Shown piece by piece: positions 52,001-61,900 of a stretch of 64,000 nucleotides of DNA. Under the pieces are notes generated by a model. That model ran no database searches. It had not been told where the DNA came from and saw nothing but the letters and a program-made list of their open reading frames with translations. The translations under genes and the position numbers were made by a program. The DNA is from Galeopsis tetrahit (taxonomy: Eukaryota > Streptophyta > Magnoliopsida > Lamiales > Lamiaceae), in NCBI GenBank assembly GCA_963675135.1, contig OY776120.1, positions 55,982,063 to 56,046,062 of the forward strand. Direction: 5' to 3'. Numbering within the stretch: position 1 is the stretch's first letter; every line of letters starts with the position of its first letter.

Positions 52001-53792
52001 TAGATTTGAAGTTTAGGTGGTTTAGCCTCTTGTGCCATAGCCAACTTTGTTCACTAGAACTTTTAGCAATAAAACATGCAACATCAGTAGACTTGTCCCA
52101 GTCTGCAAAATACACATTTCCCTTCCTAGTTCCAGTCAATAGAGTTTGTTGAGTCTTATCCTTGATTAGACATTTTCCACTTGAGAACTCAACATTAAAA
52201 TCTTTATCACAGAATTGACTGATACTCAGGAGGTTATATTTGAGACCAGCTACATAAGATACATTGGTTACTTTGATGTTACCAATCATCAAAGTACCAT
52301 AACCTTTTGTTGTTGCTTGTGAGCTGTCTCCAAAGGTGACATTTGGGCCTTCTTTTTCAATAAAATCAGAGAGGAGTTCCTTGTTTCCAGTCATGTGCCT
52401 TGAGCATCCACTGTCAAGGTACCATGCTGTCTTTTTGTTCATGCTCCTCTTCTTGTGGCCCAATGGTACCTCATCATCCTCAAGAGCCATGTTGCAAACA
52501 TCATCATCATCATCACTGTTGGAGAATAGTCCATCAGAAGAGTTGAAGCTTTCAGCACTATCAGATTCTTCACCAGCCATCATGGCCTTTCTATTGGTGA
52601 ACTTTCTGTCTCTTTTAGCTTGTCTCTCTCTTCTTTCTTTAGAGCTCAATTCAGGGCAGTCATACTGGAAGTGCCCTTTCTTTTTGCAGTTATAGCACAG
52701 GTCTTCATCATCATCCTTCTTGGATTCTTCTCTTCTCTTAGATGAAGAAGGATCAGCTCTACTGGATCTTCTCCTATCAGAGGACTTGTCCTCTGATCTT
52801 TTCTCTTCAGGCTTTTTGTCCTCAGCCTGATCTTCAGGGGAATTGTATCTTCTCCTGAATTTGTTGTCTTGGTAGAATTTCTTGTATCTACCAAACCTTG
52901 TGTTGAGCTTGTCAAACCTTCTAGCCATCAAGGCTAGTTCTTCCTTCATTTCAGTCTTGGAGACTGTCTTTGATGATCTGGGAGTGGGTTGCATTTCTGG
53001 CTCAGCAACTTTGGCTTTGAATGCCACTCCCTTAGTAGGATTTGAAGGTTCCTCAACAGGCTTTCTTCTATTGAGGTCAAACTCATAGGCTTTAAGTTCT
53101 GAGAATATTTGTTGCATGGGCATGGTGGAGAGATCTTTGGTATTCTGCATCATCACAGCATAGACATCCCACTTTTGAGTGAGACTCCTTAGGATTTTCA
53201 GTCCAACCTCTCTCTTGGTGTAGACCTTGCCCAATGAGTTAATCTCATTCATCACATCAGTGAATCTACCAGCAAATTTGCCAATGGACTCATCAGACTC
53301 CATTGAGAATTGTTCAAACTTCTGCACAGCAACTTGGAGCTTGTTCTCCTTGATTTTTTCAGTGCCCTCACACATTTCAGCAAGGGTATCCCAAATTTCT
53401 TTAGCTGTGGTGCAGTGGTAGACTCTACCCATAACTGCATCTGGAATTGTTTGATAGAGGGTGTTCATGGCAAGATAATTCAAATTATCTTTCCTCTTTT
53501 CATCAGCAGTGAAGTCATCCTCATCTTTGGGAATCAGTTCCCTTATATCTGCTCTTTGCTCATCTGTCAATCTGGGGTTAGTTTGAGTAAACACAAAAGG
53601 TCCTCTTGTGATTACTCTAAGCATATCAGTATGAAGAGATGCAAGATGAGCCCTCATTCTAATTTTCCAGAAATCATAATTGTCTATAGAAAACATGGGC
53701 AGTTTGTGATGAGAAATGTGATTGACTGGATTTGTGGCCATGTTGTCTAATCCTTGAACAGCAGGTGGAGGAACAGCATTGTTGTTGGCCAT
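49086..53792 (-). CDS. Element C Gag-Pol polyprotein, intact
   Basis: 1568 codons without interruption from the ATG at 53792. Copia Gag N-terminal domain (YDFWKIRMRAHL near residue 40), CCHC knuckle CYNCKKKGHFQYDC (about 367-380), an Asp-rich tail that passes at DDEVPLGHKK directly into protease (WYLDSGCSRHMTG, about 455), integrase zinc region (WHKRLNHL and CKPC, about 583-625), integrase catalytic D, D and E (MDLFG about 650, SDKGTEF about 714, AERRN about 749), RT (YQMDVKSAFLNG about 1167; YVDDIIFGS about 1252) and RNase H (YSDADYGG, STTEAEY about 1455, CDNNSAIA). D has an extra 1155 bases between Gag and protease; C lacks exactly that stretch. The fused frame would lack a separate Gag product unless frameshifting or cleavage supplies it. 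All hallmark residues are present. Confidence 0.95.
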   Translation of the reverse strand: MANNNAVPPPAVQGLDNMATNPVNHISHHKLPMFSIDNYDFWKIRMRAHLASLHTDMLRVITRGPFVFTQTNPRLTDEQRADIRELIPKDEDDFTADEKRKDNLNYLAMNTLYQTIPDAVMGRVYHCTTAKEIWDTLAEMCEGTEKIKENKLQVAVQKFEQFSMESDESIGKFAGRFTDVMNEINSLGKVYTKREVGLKILRSLTQKWDVYAVMMQNTKDLSTMPMQQIFSELKAYEFDLNRRKPVEEPSNPTKGVAFKAKVAEPEMQPTPRSSKTVSKTEMKEELALMARRFDKLNTRFGRYKKFYQDNKFRRRYNSPEDQAEDKKPEEKRSEDKSSDRRRSSRADPSSSKRREESKKDDDEDLCYNCKKKGHFQYDCPELSSKERRERQAKRDRKFTNRKAMMAGEESDSAESFNSSDGLFSNSDDDDDVCNMALEDDEVPLGHKKRSMNKKTAWYLDSGCSRHMTGNKELLSDFIEKEGPNVTFGDSSQATTKGYGTLMIGNIKVTNVSYVAGLKYNLLSISQFCDKDFNVEFSSGKCLIKDKTQQTLLTGTRKGNVYFADWDKSTDVACFIAKSSSEQSWLWHKRLNHLNFKSMNKLARNALVKGLPNEVFIKEHVCKPCQEGKQIKASFKGKPVISTERVLELLHMDLFGPITPSSINGRKYTLVVVDDFSRFTWVVFLLNKKETQVKLPELLKRLSNEKSLSIIKIRSDKGTEFINSYINEYCTSNGIAHETSAARTPQQNGVAERRNRTLKEAARTLIADSNLPKRFWAEATNTACHTQNRCLITKGQGKTPYELWKGRMPKVSYFHIFGCKCFIHNNGKEQLKAFDSKADEGVFLGYSQISRAFRVYNKKTLIVEETPHVVFDESIFEIRNDHLEPEEITQRTTRLSLKDKDTEFIDVVQANLPEKSTLDNNPEGNLPETNPTDGNGELNDPIPVHIQVTTTNEEAVPAEVVNGSNNQGGTQNVENANVPDIEDNIPDYDPELDPALNYPEFYDQNDSPSVEDNSTEEIRKRRTWLSDHPTDLILGDPSIGVKTRRFHGESALFCCFLSEQEPSNVEEALQDANWITAMQEELNQFTRNEVWELVDRPSHQDVIGTKWVFKNKKNENDVIVRTKARLVAKGYCQHEGIEYDETFAPVARLEAIRLFLAYAAHKRFKVYQMDVKSAFLNGVLKEEVYVEQPPGFEIGNQVYRLKKALYGLKQAPRAWYDTLSQFLLDHGFTKGTVDRTLFRISEGEDILLVQIYVDDIIFGSPNEKLCEKFSKLMKSKFEMSMMGLMNFFLGLQVKQTKEGIFINQAKYTREMIKKFGCTTSKPVRIPMNINWKMDPDESGVPTNSTEYRGIIGSLLYLTASRPDITFAVGVCARFQANPKKSHLEAAKRILRYLKGTENLGLWYPADDNIELTGYSDADYGGCRIDRKSTSGTCQFLGNKLISWFSKKQNTVATSTTEAEYVAAGSCCAQILWLRQQLRDYKVNSTEVPIFCDNNSAIAISQNPVLHTRCKHVDIKHHFIRDHVEKKDIKLVKIHTDHKKADILTKPLAEARFLELSAELGLLDPGKLDK

Positions 53793-53917
53793 ATCTCACA
53801 AATAATCAGTTAGTTAACAAATGATGGATTTCAGAAAGAGATCAGTTCAGTGACCACACAAATATGAGAGTTTTGAAAATCAAGATGGATTTTCAGAAGC
53901 AGTGGTCTATGAACCCC

Positions 53918-53930
53918 TGCTCTGATACCA
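53918..53930 (-). other. Primer binding site of element C (tRNA-iMet)
   Basis: Reverse complement TGGTATCAGAGCA, two bases from the 5' LTR. Confidence 0.92.
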
Positions 53931-53932
53931 CT

Positions 53933-55840
53933 TGTTGGTCCTGAAAGGAGTATATGACAAGTGTATGGGGGGGGGGGAATACACTTGTATGCAATTCTTT
54001 TGCTAATTTGATCAAACCAGAGTTTCAGCAAGGTTGTCTTGGACAACTCTGCTGAAGAAGATTAACTCTTCTAAGATAATCAAACTACTAAGTACTATTG
54101 AGTACTTAGTTGAATAACTATCTAAGGGAGTTATATGTGCGGAATAGTGGTTGGCCCTTTAAGTTTTAGACTCCTTTAATTTCTGAAATCACTTAGTCAA
54201 TGTAACACAGTCCAGTTAAGCTTCAGGGAAGTTGTCCAAAACAGTTTTGCACAGTCTTTGAATATGTATCTTTGAAAGATCAGTTTTGTGTGCAGTGTTG
54301 AGTGAATGTAAGTATTTGTAAAGTAAATCAACACAAGAGTTTATAGTGGTTCAGAGACTCAAGCTCCTACATCCACTTTCCCTGATTTAACAGGATAATT
54401 CCTTCACTCTTGGAATTAACTTGTTTTATAGTGCCAAGGTGCACTTGATCAAGAACACCACTCCTTGGTGAATTGATCCCTAGGATGTCTAGAGTCCTAG
54501 TACCCTCTTCTCAACTCAGAACTGAACTGTTCTTCTCTCAACAGTCAGTTCCTACCACTTCTACTACTACAACCTTCTCACTTTCACTCTTGAAAGATGT
54601 AAGGGTTGAAGTAAGGTTCCAACTAATGAGATATCCTTTACAATGAAGATCAGTGTATAAGGATAGGATATCTCTCTAAGCTTGTGTATGGATATACAAT
54701 TGGGTTCAGCTTAGATGAAGTGTTTGAAGACTAAGATAGTCTTTGAAAGCTTTGAAAGCACTCTAGCTTGTAAGAACTTTGAGCTTAGTTGGATTGTGTT
54801 GAGGTTGAGGTGCTTTCAAATGGTCTTCACACTTCTGTATTTATAGACAAAATGGAGGATTTGCCCGTTGGAGAGGCAGCCCCAAATTGCTATAAATGTC
54901 TTCCTTGAGTTCTTCAAACTGGAAGACAGATTCTTGATAGTGACATGTCCTCATTTGGGTAATAAACGGCTGTAACAGTTTTGTCTTCATTCTGCAGCAC
55001 TTTTCCCAATGTTTGACTTCTTGTTAGGACTTGGACATGGCTTCTGAAGGTTGATCCAATGATAGGACAACATTCCTTATCATCTGGACAACTCTCCTTA
55101 TCACTATCAGCAGTTTTGCTTTTCAGCATGGTTGGCTTGCTCTTCTTCAGATGACTTGGCTCTTTCCCTTTATTTCTCTTGAGGATGGTCTTAGCTTATT
55201 TCTTTGAGGACCTTTAGGGACTGGTTGTCTCAAACTCTTCAGCATAGTTGATCTCAGGCTTTCAGAGCACTTGATCTTGATCAATTTAGCTGAGACAACT
55301 TCTCTGGACAACTCTCCTGATCAGTATATTTAATCTTTTTGCATCAGAGCACTTTATGCATAGAGTTGACTTCTCTGGACAACTCTCCTGATAAAAACCT
55401 TTGAGTAGTCTTGTCCTTTTGAGCTAGGTAAGCTTGTTCTTGCATATGGCTAGCTTCTTTGGACAACTCTCCTGATCAGAGCATATGAATATTTTCTCTG
55501 GACAACTCTCCTGATCAGAGCATCTTCATTGGACTTGTCCTTTTGAGCTTTACAATCTTGTTCTTGCATAAGAGAATCTTAGATTTCATAGAGTGTCCTT
55601 GCTCTTAAGTGATTGTTCCATAATTTGAGCCTTGAGGGGACTTGATCTTGATCATCTTCAAAGCATAGGTTCCCCCTCAAATTGTGCATCTAATTGTCTA
55701 AGAGCTACCTAACATTTCAGCTTCTCATCTAGCCTATAATCTATATGTTCTAACATTCTTAGAACATATTTATATTGACTTAGGCATGTCTCAGGGGGTT
55801 TTGGTATTAGATCAAAACATATCTCATTTTATTCCCAACA
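53933..55840 (-). repeat. 5' LTR of element C (1908 bp)
   Basis: Near-identical to 41300-43208; differences noticed include 54205, 54330, 54390, 54825-54832, 54890, 55576 and 55621. Followed by GAACA, the target duplication. Confidence 0.95.
54838..54845 (-). promoter_or_regulatory. LTR TATA box, element C
   Basis: Minus strand GTCTATAAATACAG; the same context as in the D LTR. Likely promoter for the genomic RNA. Confidence 0.55.
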
Positions 55841-55969
55841 GAACAAATCATTCAACTAAGCACACACCGAAAGAAAAAAAAAGACGCGTAGAAAAATGAG
55901 ATAATCTAGTTCTATGATGCTATGATTAATAAGAATGGTCTTTTGGTGCATAATCCATAGTGCATAAAA

Positions 55970-56115
55970 GAGATTATATTATATGGGTGTGTTGTGTGGG
56001 GTATATATATCTATATGTGTTTGTTGAGTGAGTTATGTGTGGTAATTTATATGTGTGAGTAATATGTGTCTATTGTGTGTATAAATATATATTTGTTTGC
56101 TGTGTGAGTGTGAGT

Positions 56116-56161
<46 letters not shown>

Positions 56162-56165
56162 ACAT
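55970..56165. repeat. GT/TA microsatellite right of element C
   Basis: GTGTGT, TATATA and TGAGTG tracts, including a long (TA)n at about 56119-56152. It continues the cluster left of element C. Confidence 0.8.
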
Positions 56166-56209
56166 GTGTTTCTCAAGTAAGGCATTAAGAAAACATACTC
56201 TTTGTACTA

Positions 56210-57123
56210 TGGATATGAAGCTCTGAGTAATTTAATTTTTGAGAATTATGGCTCTAAATTTTGTGAGATTTTTTCATCAGATAACTACAAGGTAATAATT
56301 CTTTTTAAAAATTTATGCTTAAATGTTATGATAAATTTATTAGTCTAATTTTATATATTAAAGTTGTATTGTTTTTCTAGCGTGTGTGTCAAGTGAATAA
56401 AGAAAATATGGGTAAGTTGAAATGCAAGCATATTTTGGGAAGGAAGGCTTTTGTAGTTAAGCTCCATGACATTGTGAGTAATTTCTTTCTCATGTTTAGT
56501 AATGTTTAGTTGTTGGTTAATGGTTGGATTTTGTTTAATTAGTTGACTTTAAACTATATTTGTTTTTTTTTTTTTTTATAGTTGTGGTGTTATTGATTTT
56601 ACGATCAATTCATTTGAGCTAGCTAAATATGTTAATTTTACGATTAATTTTTTGCAGTCCAAACACGAGTTGAATGGTGAAGAGTGTGATATGATTGAAT
56701 TGTATGTCCGTACGCATTCTTCAGAGAAAAATGGTTGGAAATCCGATGAGGCTAAAGAAAATTGGGTAAGTCATGTAGGCATGTACAAATGAGATTTCAT
56801 TTTATTACTAAAATTGATGCTAATTAATTTTTTTGTCATAATTAATGACCACATAGGAGAAAATGGTAAAGAAACGAGAAGAACATGCTGACCAAGGAAT
56901 TGATAAAAGTTCAGCTGAACTTGTTCTTGAGGTCCTAGGCCATGGGACTGGTTATATAAAACGGTTTGGTTATGGTCCAAAGCCTTCGAGTAGACGTAGT
57001 GTTTCAGATGATGCTTCTAACCAGTTGGAAAGGGAGTTAGTTGAGACAAAAGAAAGGTTGGAAGCGTTTGAAACTCGCGTAGGTGCACTCCAGGAAGAAG
57101 TGAGTGATATAAAGGCACCATGA
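56210..57123 (+). CDS. CACTA transposase-like gene (PTTA/En/Spm type), 3' exons
   Basis: Four exons can be read with GT...AG introns, all phase 0: about 56210-56291 (GYEALSNLIF...), 56381-56473 (RVCQVNKENMGKLKCKHILG...), 56658-56765 (SKHELNGEECDMIELYVRTH...NGWKSDEAKENW) and 56857-57123 (EKMVKKREEH...FGYGPKPSS..., ending TGA). The order N-K-x-N, K-x-x-H-x-x-G, E-x-(Y/F)-x-x-T-H, then G-(Y/F)-G-P-x-P-S is the C-terminal pattern of the plant 'Transposase (Ptta/En/Spm)' family, the accessory DNA-binding protein of CACTA elements. A short coiled coil ends the protein. Upstream exons should lie left of element C, which is inserted ahead of them, but I could not find them. Exon 1 start is uncertain. 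Probably inactivated by the insertion of C. Confidence 0.7.
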
Positions 57124-57369
57124 ACAAACTTATGAATTTCTTGGTCAAGAGAGGGATAAGTCTTTAAGATTTCGGAGAACCTTCCTTATATTTATATTTA
57201 TTCTTATGATTGTTGCTTTTGACTTTTAAAACAATTAAGTTCATTGTATTTTCTTTTATCTTATCATACAATTTAAATTCATTTACCATTTTAATTTAGT
57301 GGTCAATCTAAATGTTTATTTATTATAAATTATTAATTAAATTAGTCCATTAAAAATACAATTTTTAAT

Positions 57370-58386
57370 AACAAAAAATTTGTCGCTGTACACTAATTAA
57401 TAATGACGATAAATGTTGTCACTATATATACATATATATATATTTATTCAATAAAATATTACTATTTAATGTCAAATTGTGTTGTCATTATATATATGCA
57501 CATATGATGACAATAAAAAAATTCGTAACAATAGCGTAATTCTATTGTGATGAAATAATTAACTAAAGACGAAATATATGTTGTCATTATATCTAGAAAT
57601 TTAGTGACAATTATCATATTCATCACTAAATAATATTTCTTATGACAAAAATGTTCCGTCACCATTTCTACGCTATATAGTGATCAAAAATATTTTGTCG
57701 TTGAATATTACCCTTTCGTGACGCATTGTGTCGTCATTATAAATACATATATATAACAACGATTACAATTTTGTAACTAAAGTGTTATTCTTTGGTGACG
57801 AACTATATAAAAGGTGACGAAATTATTCATTTAATTGTGACGATAATATTGTCACTAAAAGTTGACAAATATGGTAGAAAATGGAAAAAATCGTCACTTA
57901 AAATTATTATTTTAGTGACAATAAATCAAAACGTCATGTAAAGTTGAACTATTTGGTGACGAACTATATAAATTACGACGAAATAATTAATTTATTTGTG
58001 AAGAAAATTTCGTCACTACAATTTTAAAAGGTTGATATGAAATGGATAATCGTCGTTAAAAATTAATATTTTATTGACAATAAATAAAAACGTCATTTAA
58101 AGTTAAACTTTTAGTGACAGAATATCATATTCAGCGACAAAACTTAGTGTCAAATGTGATGATTTATTTGTCACCATAGATGGAATAATATAGCGACGAT
58201 GAACTTTAATGTCGCCGAAAGATGAATGTTGATGACGAATTCAAATAAAGTCACATTTACCAAATGCGACACACCTACGGCGACCTTCTTTGCGACAGAT
58301 AAAAATCGTTGTTAAACTCATTTCGTGACGAAAATTGATGCTTTTATGACGAATTGTTGTCGTCGCAATTTCTCAAATTTCCTGCA
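57370..58386. repeat. CACTA right subterminal repeat region
   Basis: Dense GTGACGA, TCGTCAC, TTGTCACTA and ACGAATT words in both orientations, less regular than the left array. Ends ATTTCCTGCA, the degraded counterpart of the left terminus. Non-coding. Confidence 0.7.
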
Positions 58387-58713
58387 TCTTCAATTCGACG
58401 AGCGGAGTCTTTGATTTTAGGAGCAAGATCCTCGAATGCCAAAGTTGAAAGTTCAGCAACCATCCAGGAGGCAAGAGGTAAATTGACCTCAAATTTTATG
58501 AACTTTAGTTTGTACTAGATGATGTCTGAAATGCTTTGAGAATCAGTCATAACAGCATCTGACGGGCCTGCCTTCTGATTTGCAGTCTCTTCTGCAATAG
58601 ATTGCATGATCTCTATAGCAGTCCTTCTGGCAATCACTTCTCCTTGACGAGGACCATCGATCACTCTCGTTCAGAATTACAACTCTATCTTCTATATCGA
58701 TGACATTCTTTTC
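58387..58713 (-). pseudogene. Element E cassette ORF2, middle part
   Basis: Minus-strand coding remnant between the CACTA and Mutator-like insertions. Readable segments: one near 58530-58650 (QGEVIARRTAIEIMQSIAEE) and one near 58389-58460 (FEDLAPKIKDSARRIE). The second continues in frame at 28500 as DTERLEKTANAVL. A frameshift lies near 58665. Predicted helical. Homologous position: the coiled-coil region of B ORF2. Confidence 0.6.
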
Positions 58714-59990
58714 GGGAAAATTATTTTTTCAGAACCGCAACTTAGGGGTGTTTGCGAAAAGAGGACCGTAACTTTGCGGGCTGGCAAAATTAGGCTCGTA
58801 ACTTCTTTTTTTTGCAATTTCAGGACAAATTAGCCCAATCAGCCCAATTTCGGGCTAATTGAAGCCCATTTTTCGGGCCACACTTATTTATGGCAAAAAA
58901 CGGACTGTAACTTTTTTAATGCAAATTTAGGACCAATTAATATCCCTATTATAATAATTTTGAATCTTTTTTTTTTCTACGTGTCTCAACACAAATTCAA
59001 AATTCATATTTTATAATTTTCTCATAATTTTACTTTTTTTTTTTCCTTTTAAAACAGTTTTTTAAGAGGTTTAAATTTGTCTCTAACCACTTCTTCTAAC
59101 CACTCATCTTCCCCATTTTTACCAATTTAAATTCTAAAAATCGTGTTTGTATTTTAATGCATTTTTTATAATCTTAAAAAAATAAAAAATAAAACTATTT
59201 TTCATTGTTTTAGAGCTAAACAGGCCTCACGAGAGCTTTTTTTTTTTAAAGTAAAATCAAATACTCCCTCCGTCCCGCTATAAACTTCTCATTTCTTTTG
59301 GGTGTTTTGATTAAGAAATATGATAAAATAATAGATAAAGTATAAGTGATGTGATGGTGAGAGAGAAAATAATAGATGGGTATTAGATGAAGTATGATAA
59401 AATAATAGATAAAGTAGAAGTGATGTGATTGAGAGAGAGAAAATAATATGTCAAAAATGGAATGGGAAACTTATAGTGGGACATCGATAAAAGGAAAGTG
59501 GGAAACTTATAGTGGGACGGAGGGAGTATAATTTTTTATAATAAAATAACTTTAAAACCTTAACTTTTAATGTTACTTTAGAACAATGAATATCTTGTGT
59601 GAAATTGACTTTCATGAATGAGATTGAACTTTACTCTTAGTTTGTATTTTACTTTATATATAGTATTTATTTTAAAATACAATTTAAATAAGGTTATAAT
59701 ACTTCTTAAAATTTGTAAGTGTTAAAAATATGTATGAGTCCATATTATAATTTTTTTGTCAAAATATTAATATAATAAATTATCTTCAATCCCGCGTGTT
59801 ACGCAGGTAGTAAATATATAATTTTTTAATTTTTAAGATTAAGATTTTATTTTTTAAGATTAAGATTTTATTTTTGAAAAAATGTTTTCAGATTAATTTT
59901 TTAAGTTTTACTGCATACGCTATTCGTCCCACAAAAGTTTTCATATATTGTAATTTCTAAAATTTGAATACTCTATTTTATTATTGTTTT

Positions 59991-60034
<44 letters not shown>

Positions 60035-60347
60035 CTATTAGATTCTAGATTTTGTGGAAAAATAAGAATCTAATTTAGGAAGTGAATATGAGCTAGAGTA
60101 AATTTTAAAAATTATATATTTATATTGAGCTTAAAATTGCATTAAAAAAGTTACATCCTTTTTTTGCCATGCATAAGTGTGGCCCGAAAATTGGGCTTCA
60201 ATTAGCTCGAAATTGGGTTGATTGGGCTAATTTGTCCTGAAATTGCAAAAAAAAAGAAGTTACGGGTCTAATTTTGCCAGCCCGTAAAGTTACGGTCCTC
60301 TTTTTGCAAACCCCCTAAGTTGCGGTCCTGAAAAAATAATTTTCCCC
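58714..60347. mobile_element. Mutator-like (MULE) non-autonomous element, 1634 bp
   Basis: Terminal inverted repeats of about 215 bases (58714-58929 and 60132-60347), about 85-90% alike, starting GGGAAAATTATTTTTTCAG. A 9-base ATTCTTTTC is duplicated perfectly at 58705-58713 and 60348-60356, the size usual for Mutator-like elements. The interior is AT-rich with a (TA)n tract at about 59993-60030 and a Stowaway MITE; no transposase. Confidence 0.88.
59264..59526. mobile_element. Stowaway-type MITE, 263 bp
   Basis: CTCCCTCCGTCCCGCTATAA at the left and its complement ending GACGGAGGGAG at the right, flanked by TA. It also carries an internal near-duplication of a GATAAAATAATAGATAAAGT segment. 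Nested in the Mutator-like element. Confidence 0.9.
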
Positions 60348-60356
60348 ATTCTTTTC

Positions 60357-61900
60357 AACAGCTTCATCTTTCTTTTCCTCTTCTGAATCCTTCTCCTCAA
60401 CTCCAGGAGTTTGCTGTTCATCACTCTTGGATCCCTGAATCTCTAAGACCGGGGGCTGTGAAGATTCAGTTATCACAATTTCTTGTGATTGATCTGGATG
60501 AACATTGTAGGGTGTTTTTTCTGTATTGATTGTTTCAATCACCAAGTCAAAAACAGATTTCAGCACTAATGCCTCCGAGCCTAAGGGCTCATCTTAGGCA
60601 GGGACTTCAACTATTTGCATAGCATTAGTCTCTAGCTCTACTGATTTCTCAGCATCATTGCCAGACTGTTTAGGTGAACTCCCACCTAAAGCAGTTGCGG
60701 GGTCAGTTAATCCTCAATCAACGTTCCCTCCGACTTGATATTTTGAAAGATCTTCGTTGTTGGTCGTGCCCATATTAGCTCCGGACTCAGGTCCATCGTC
60801 AATGTGATCTTTTTGTTCCTTAACAGTTTCGGGAACTTGTAATTTTGAAAGTTGTCCAAGCTTTCTAGTGACAAGATCTGAAAGTGTATCATCAGAAGTA
60901 AGATCATAGGCACATTCAATTTCAGTAGACTCTAATTGCTCTAACTCCCAGTCATAGAAAATGTCTAGGCCTCCTTTTTCCTCTATAGCTTGAGTGAATT
61001 GATAAACACTCGAGCCTCGAATCTCTCTCCACGACCAGATTCGCAGGATTTTCTCAAAGAGAGCTTTGTGCATTATCAGCTCAGGGAACCTCTCTTCTAA
61101 GTCTGCCTCAATCTGCATTCGATGGAACTTCTCTATCAGTCTGATTGAGTTTGGTGGAAAGGTTTGGGTTATAAGGGTTAGGGAGTTGAAATGAAGGGGT
61201 TGATGTGTCGGTTGGATATGATCGAGCAACATCAATAGTGGTTTCAAGTTGGGTAGGAGAGGGAGAAGTAGAAACTTGAGCATAAGTTTCAGCAACTTTT
61301 ATAGCAAGCTCTAAGGGATCAATTTAACGATCAGCAGACGTGAGGTCTACTGATTGTTGGGTTTCAGAGCCTAGAGTAGGTTCTTTAGAGCCTAGAGTAG
61401 GTTCTGAGGGTAGATTAGATGGGTTAGCTAGAACAATGGCTAAATTGGCTAAGTCATTTTCCTCAGTTGTTGATGTATCAGCTAAAGTCAGAACTGGTTC
61501 AAGGTTGGGCTGGTTTAAGGATAGAAGGTGGAGAATGGGTAGATTTTGGTGAAGGGTTTTGTTGTGAAGGTTGGGCTGAAATAGGTTGGGCTTCAAGAGG
61601 GTGAGAAGAAGAATCCAAGGCAAGTTTTCGATTTACCTTAGACTTGGGTTTGGTTGGCTTAGGTGGAGTCGGTACAGATTCAGGAGCCAGTTCAGAAGAG
61701 TGAACTTCAACTGCTTGGAGTTCATCTTCTGATTCAGTAGATTTAGAAGATGTGGACTTTGAAGGAACAACAGTTGGTGGGGGCTTCACCACCTTAGATT
61801 TCAGTTTGGGCTTCTTCTTCTGAGCTCCAGCTGTGGAGACATCTTCTCCCTTCTTCCTCTTAGCATCCTCAGCTTTGTTGTCTTTTTCAGCAGTCAACAT
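60357..61900 (-). pseudogene. Element E cassette ORF2, N-terminal part
   Basis: Starts at ATG 61900, placed directly after the ORF1 stop (TGAATG). Lys/Pro/Ser-rich N-terminus to about 61499, then frameshifts, then the conserved block at 60714-61160 (FPELIMHKALFEKILRIWSW ... FYDWELEQL), clearly homologous to B ORF2 residues 195-285. An acidic region follows (stops at about 60712 and 60594) running to the Mutator-like insertion. Presence of this block in two well-diverged families suggests it was under selection. Function unknown. Confidence 0.65.

Larger units (their letters stand above)
41300..55840 (-). mobile_element. Copia element C (Sirevirus-like), full length, intact gag-pol
   Basis: 14.5-kb minus-strand element with two ~1.9-kb LTRs, iMet primer site, one 1568-codon gag-pol frame, three further ORFs and a polypurine tract. 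GAACA is duplicated at 41295-41299 and 55841-55845. I noticed about nine differences between the LTRs, so the insertion is young. It lies inside the CACTA element near its transposase exons. All Pol motifs are present, so this copy could be autonomous. Confidence 0.95.
28500..58386. mobile_element. CACTA (En/Spm-type) transposon, about 30 kb with nested insertions
   Basis: Left end CACTACAGGAAAT fits the plant CACTA consensus. Right end reads ATTTCCTGCA, whose complement TGCAGGAAAT matches the left end apart from the outermost bases. Both subterminal regions (about 1.5 kb left, 1 kb right) are crowded with TGACGA/TCGTCA words. Exons of a PTTA/En/Spm-type transposase lie at 56210-57123. The insertion splits element E ORF2, which resumes in frame at 58389. 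Without elements C and F the transposon is about 10 kb. A TC dinucleotide occurs at both edges, but a 3-bp target duplication is not clear. No TNP2-type catalytic gene was found. Confidence 0.75.

Noticed and set aside
57121..57720. Short minus-strand frame of 67 codons near 57462-57665
   Set aside because: Lies in the CACTA subterminal repeats; composition is repeat-driven.
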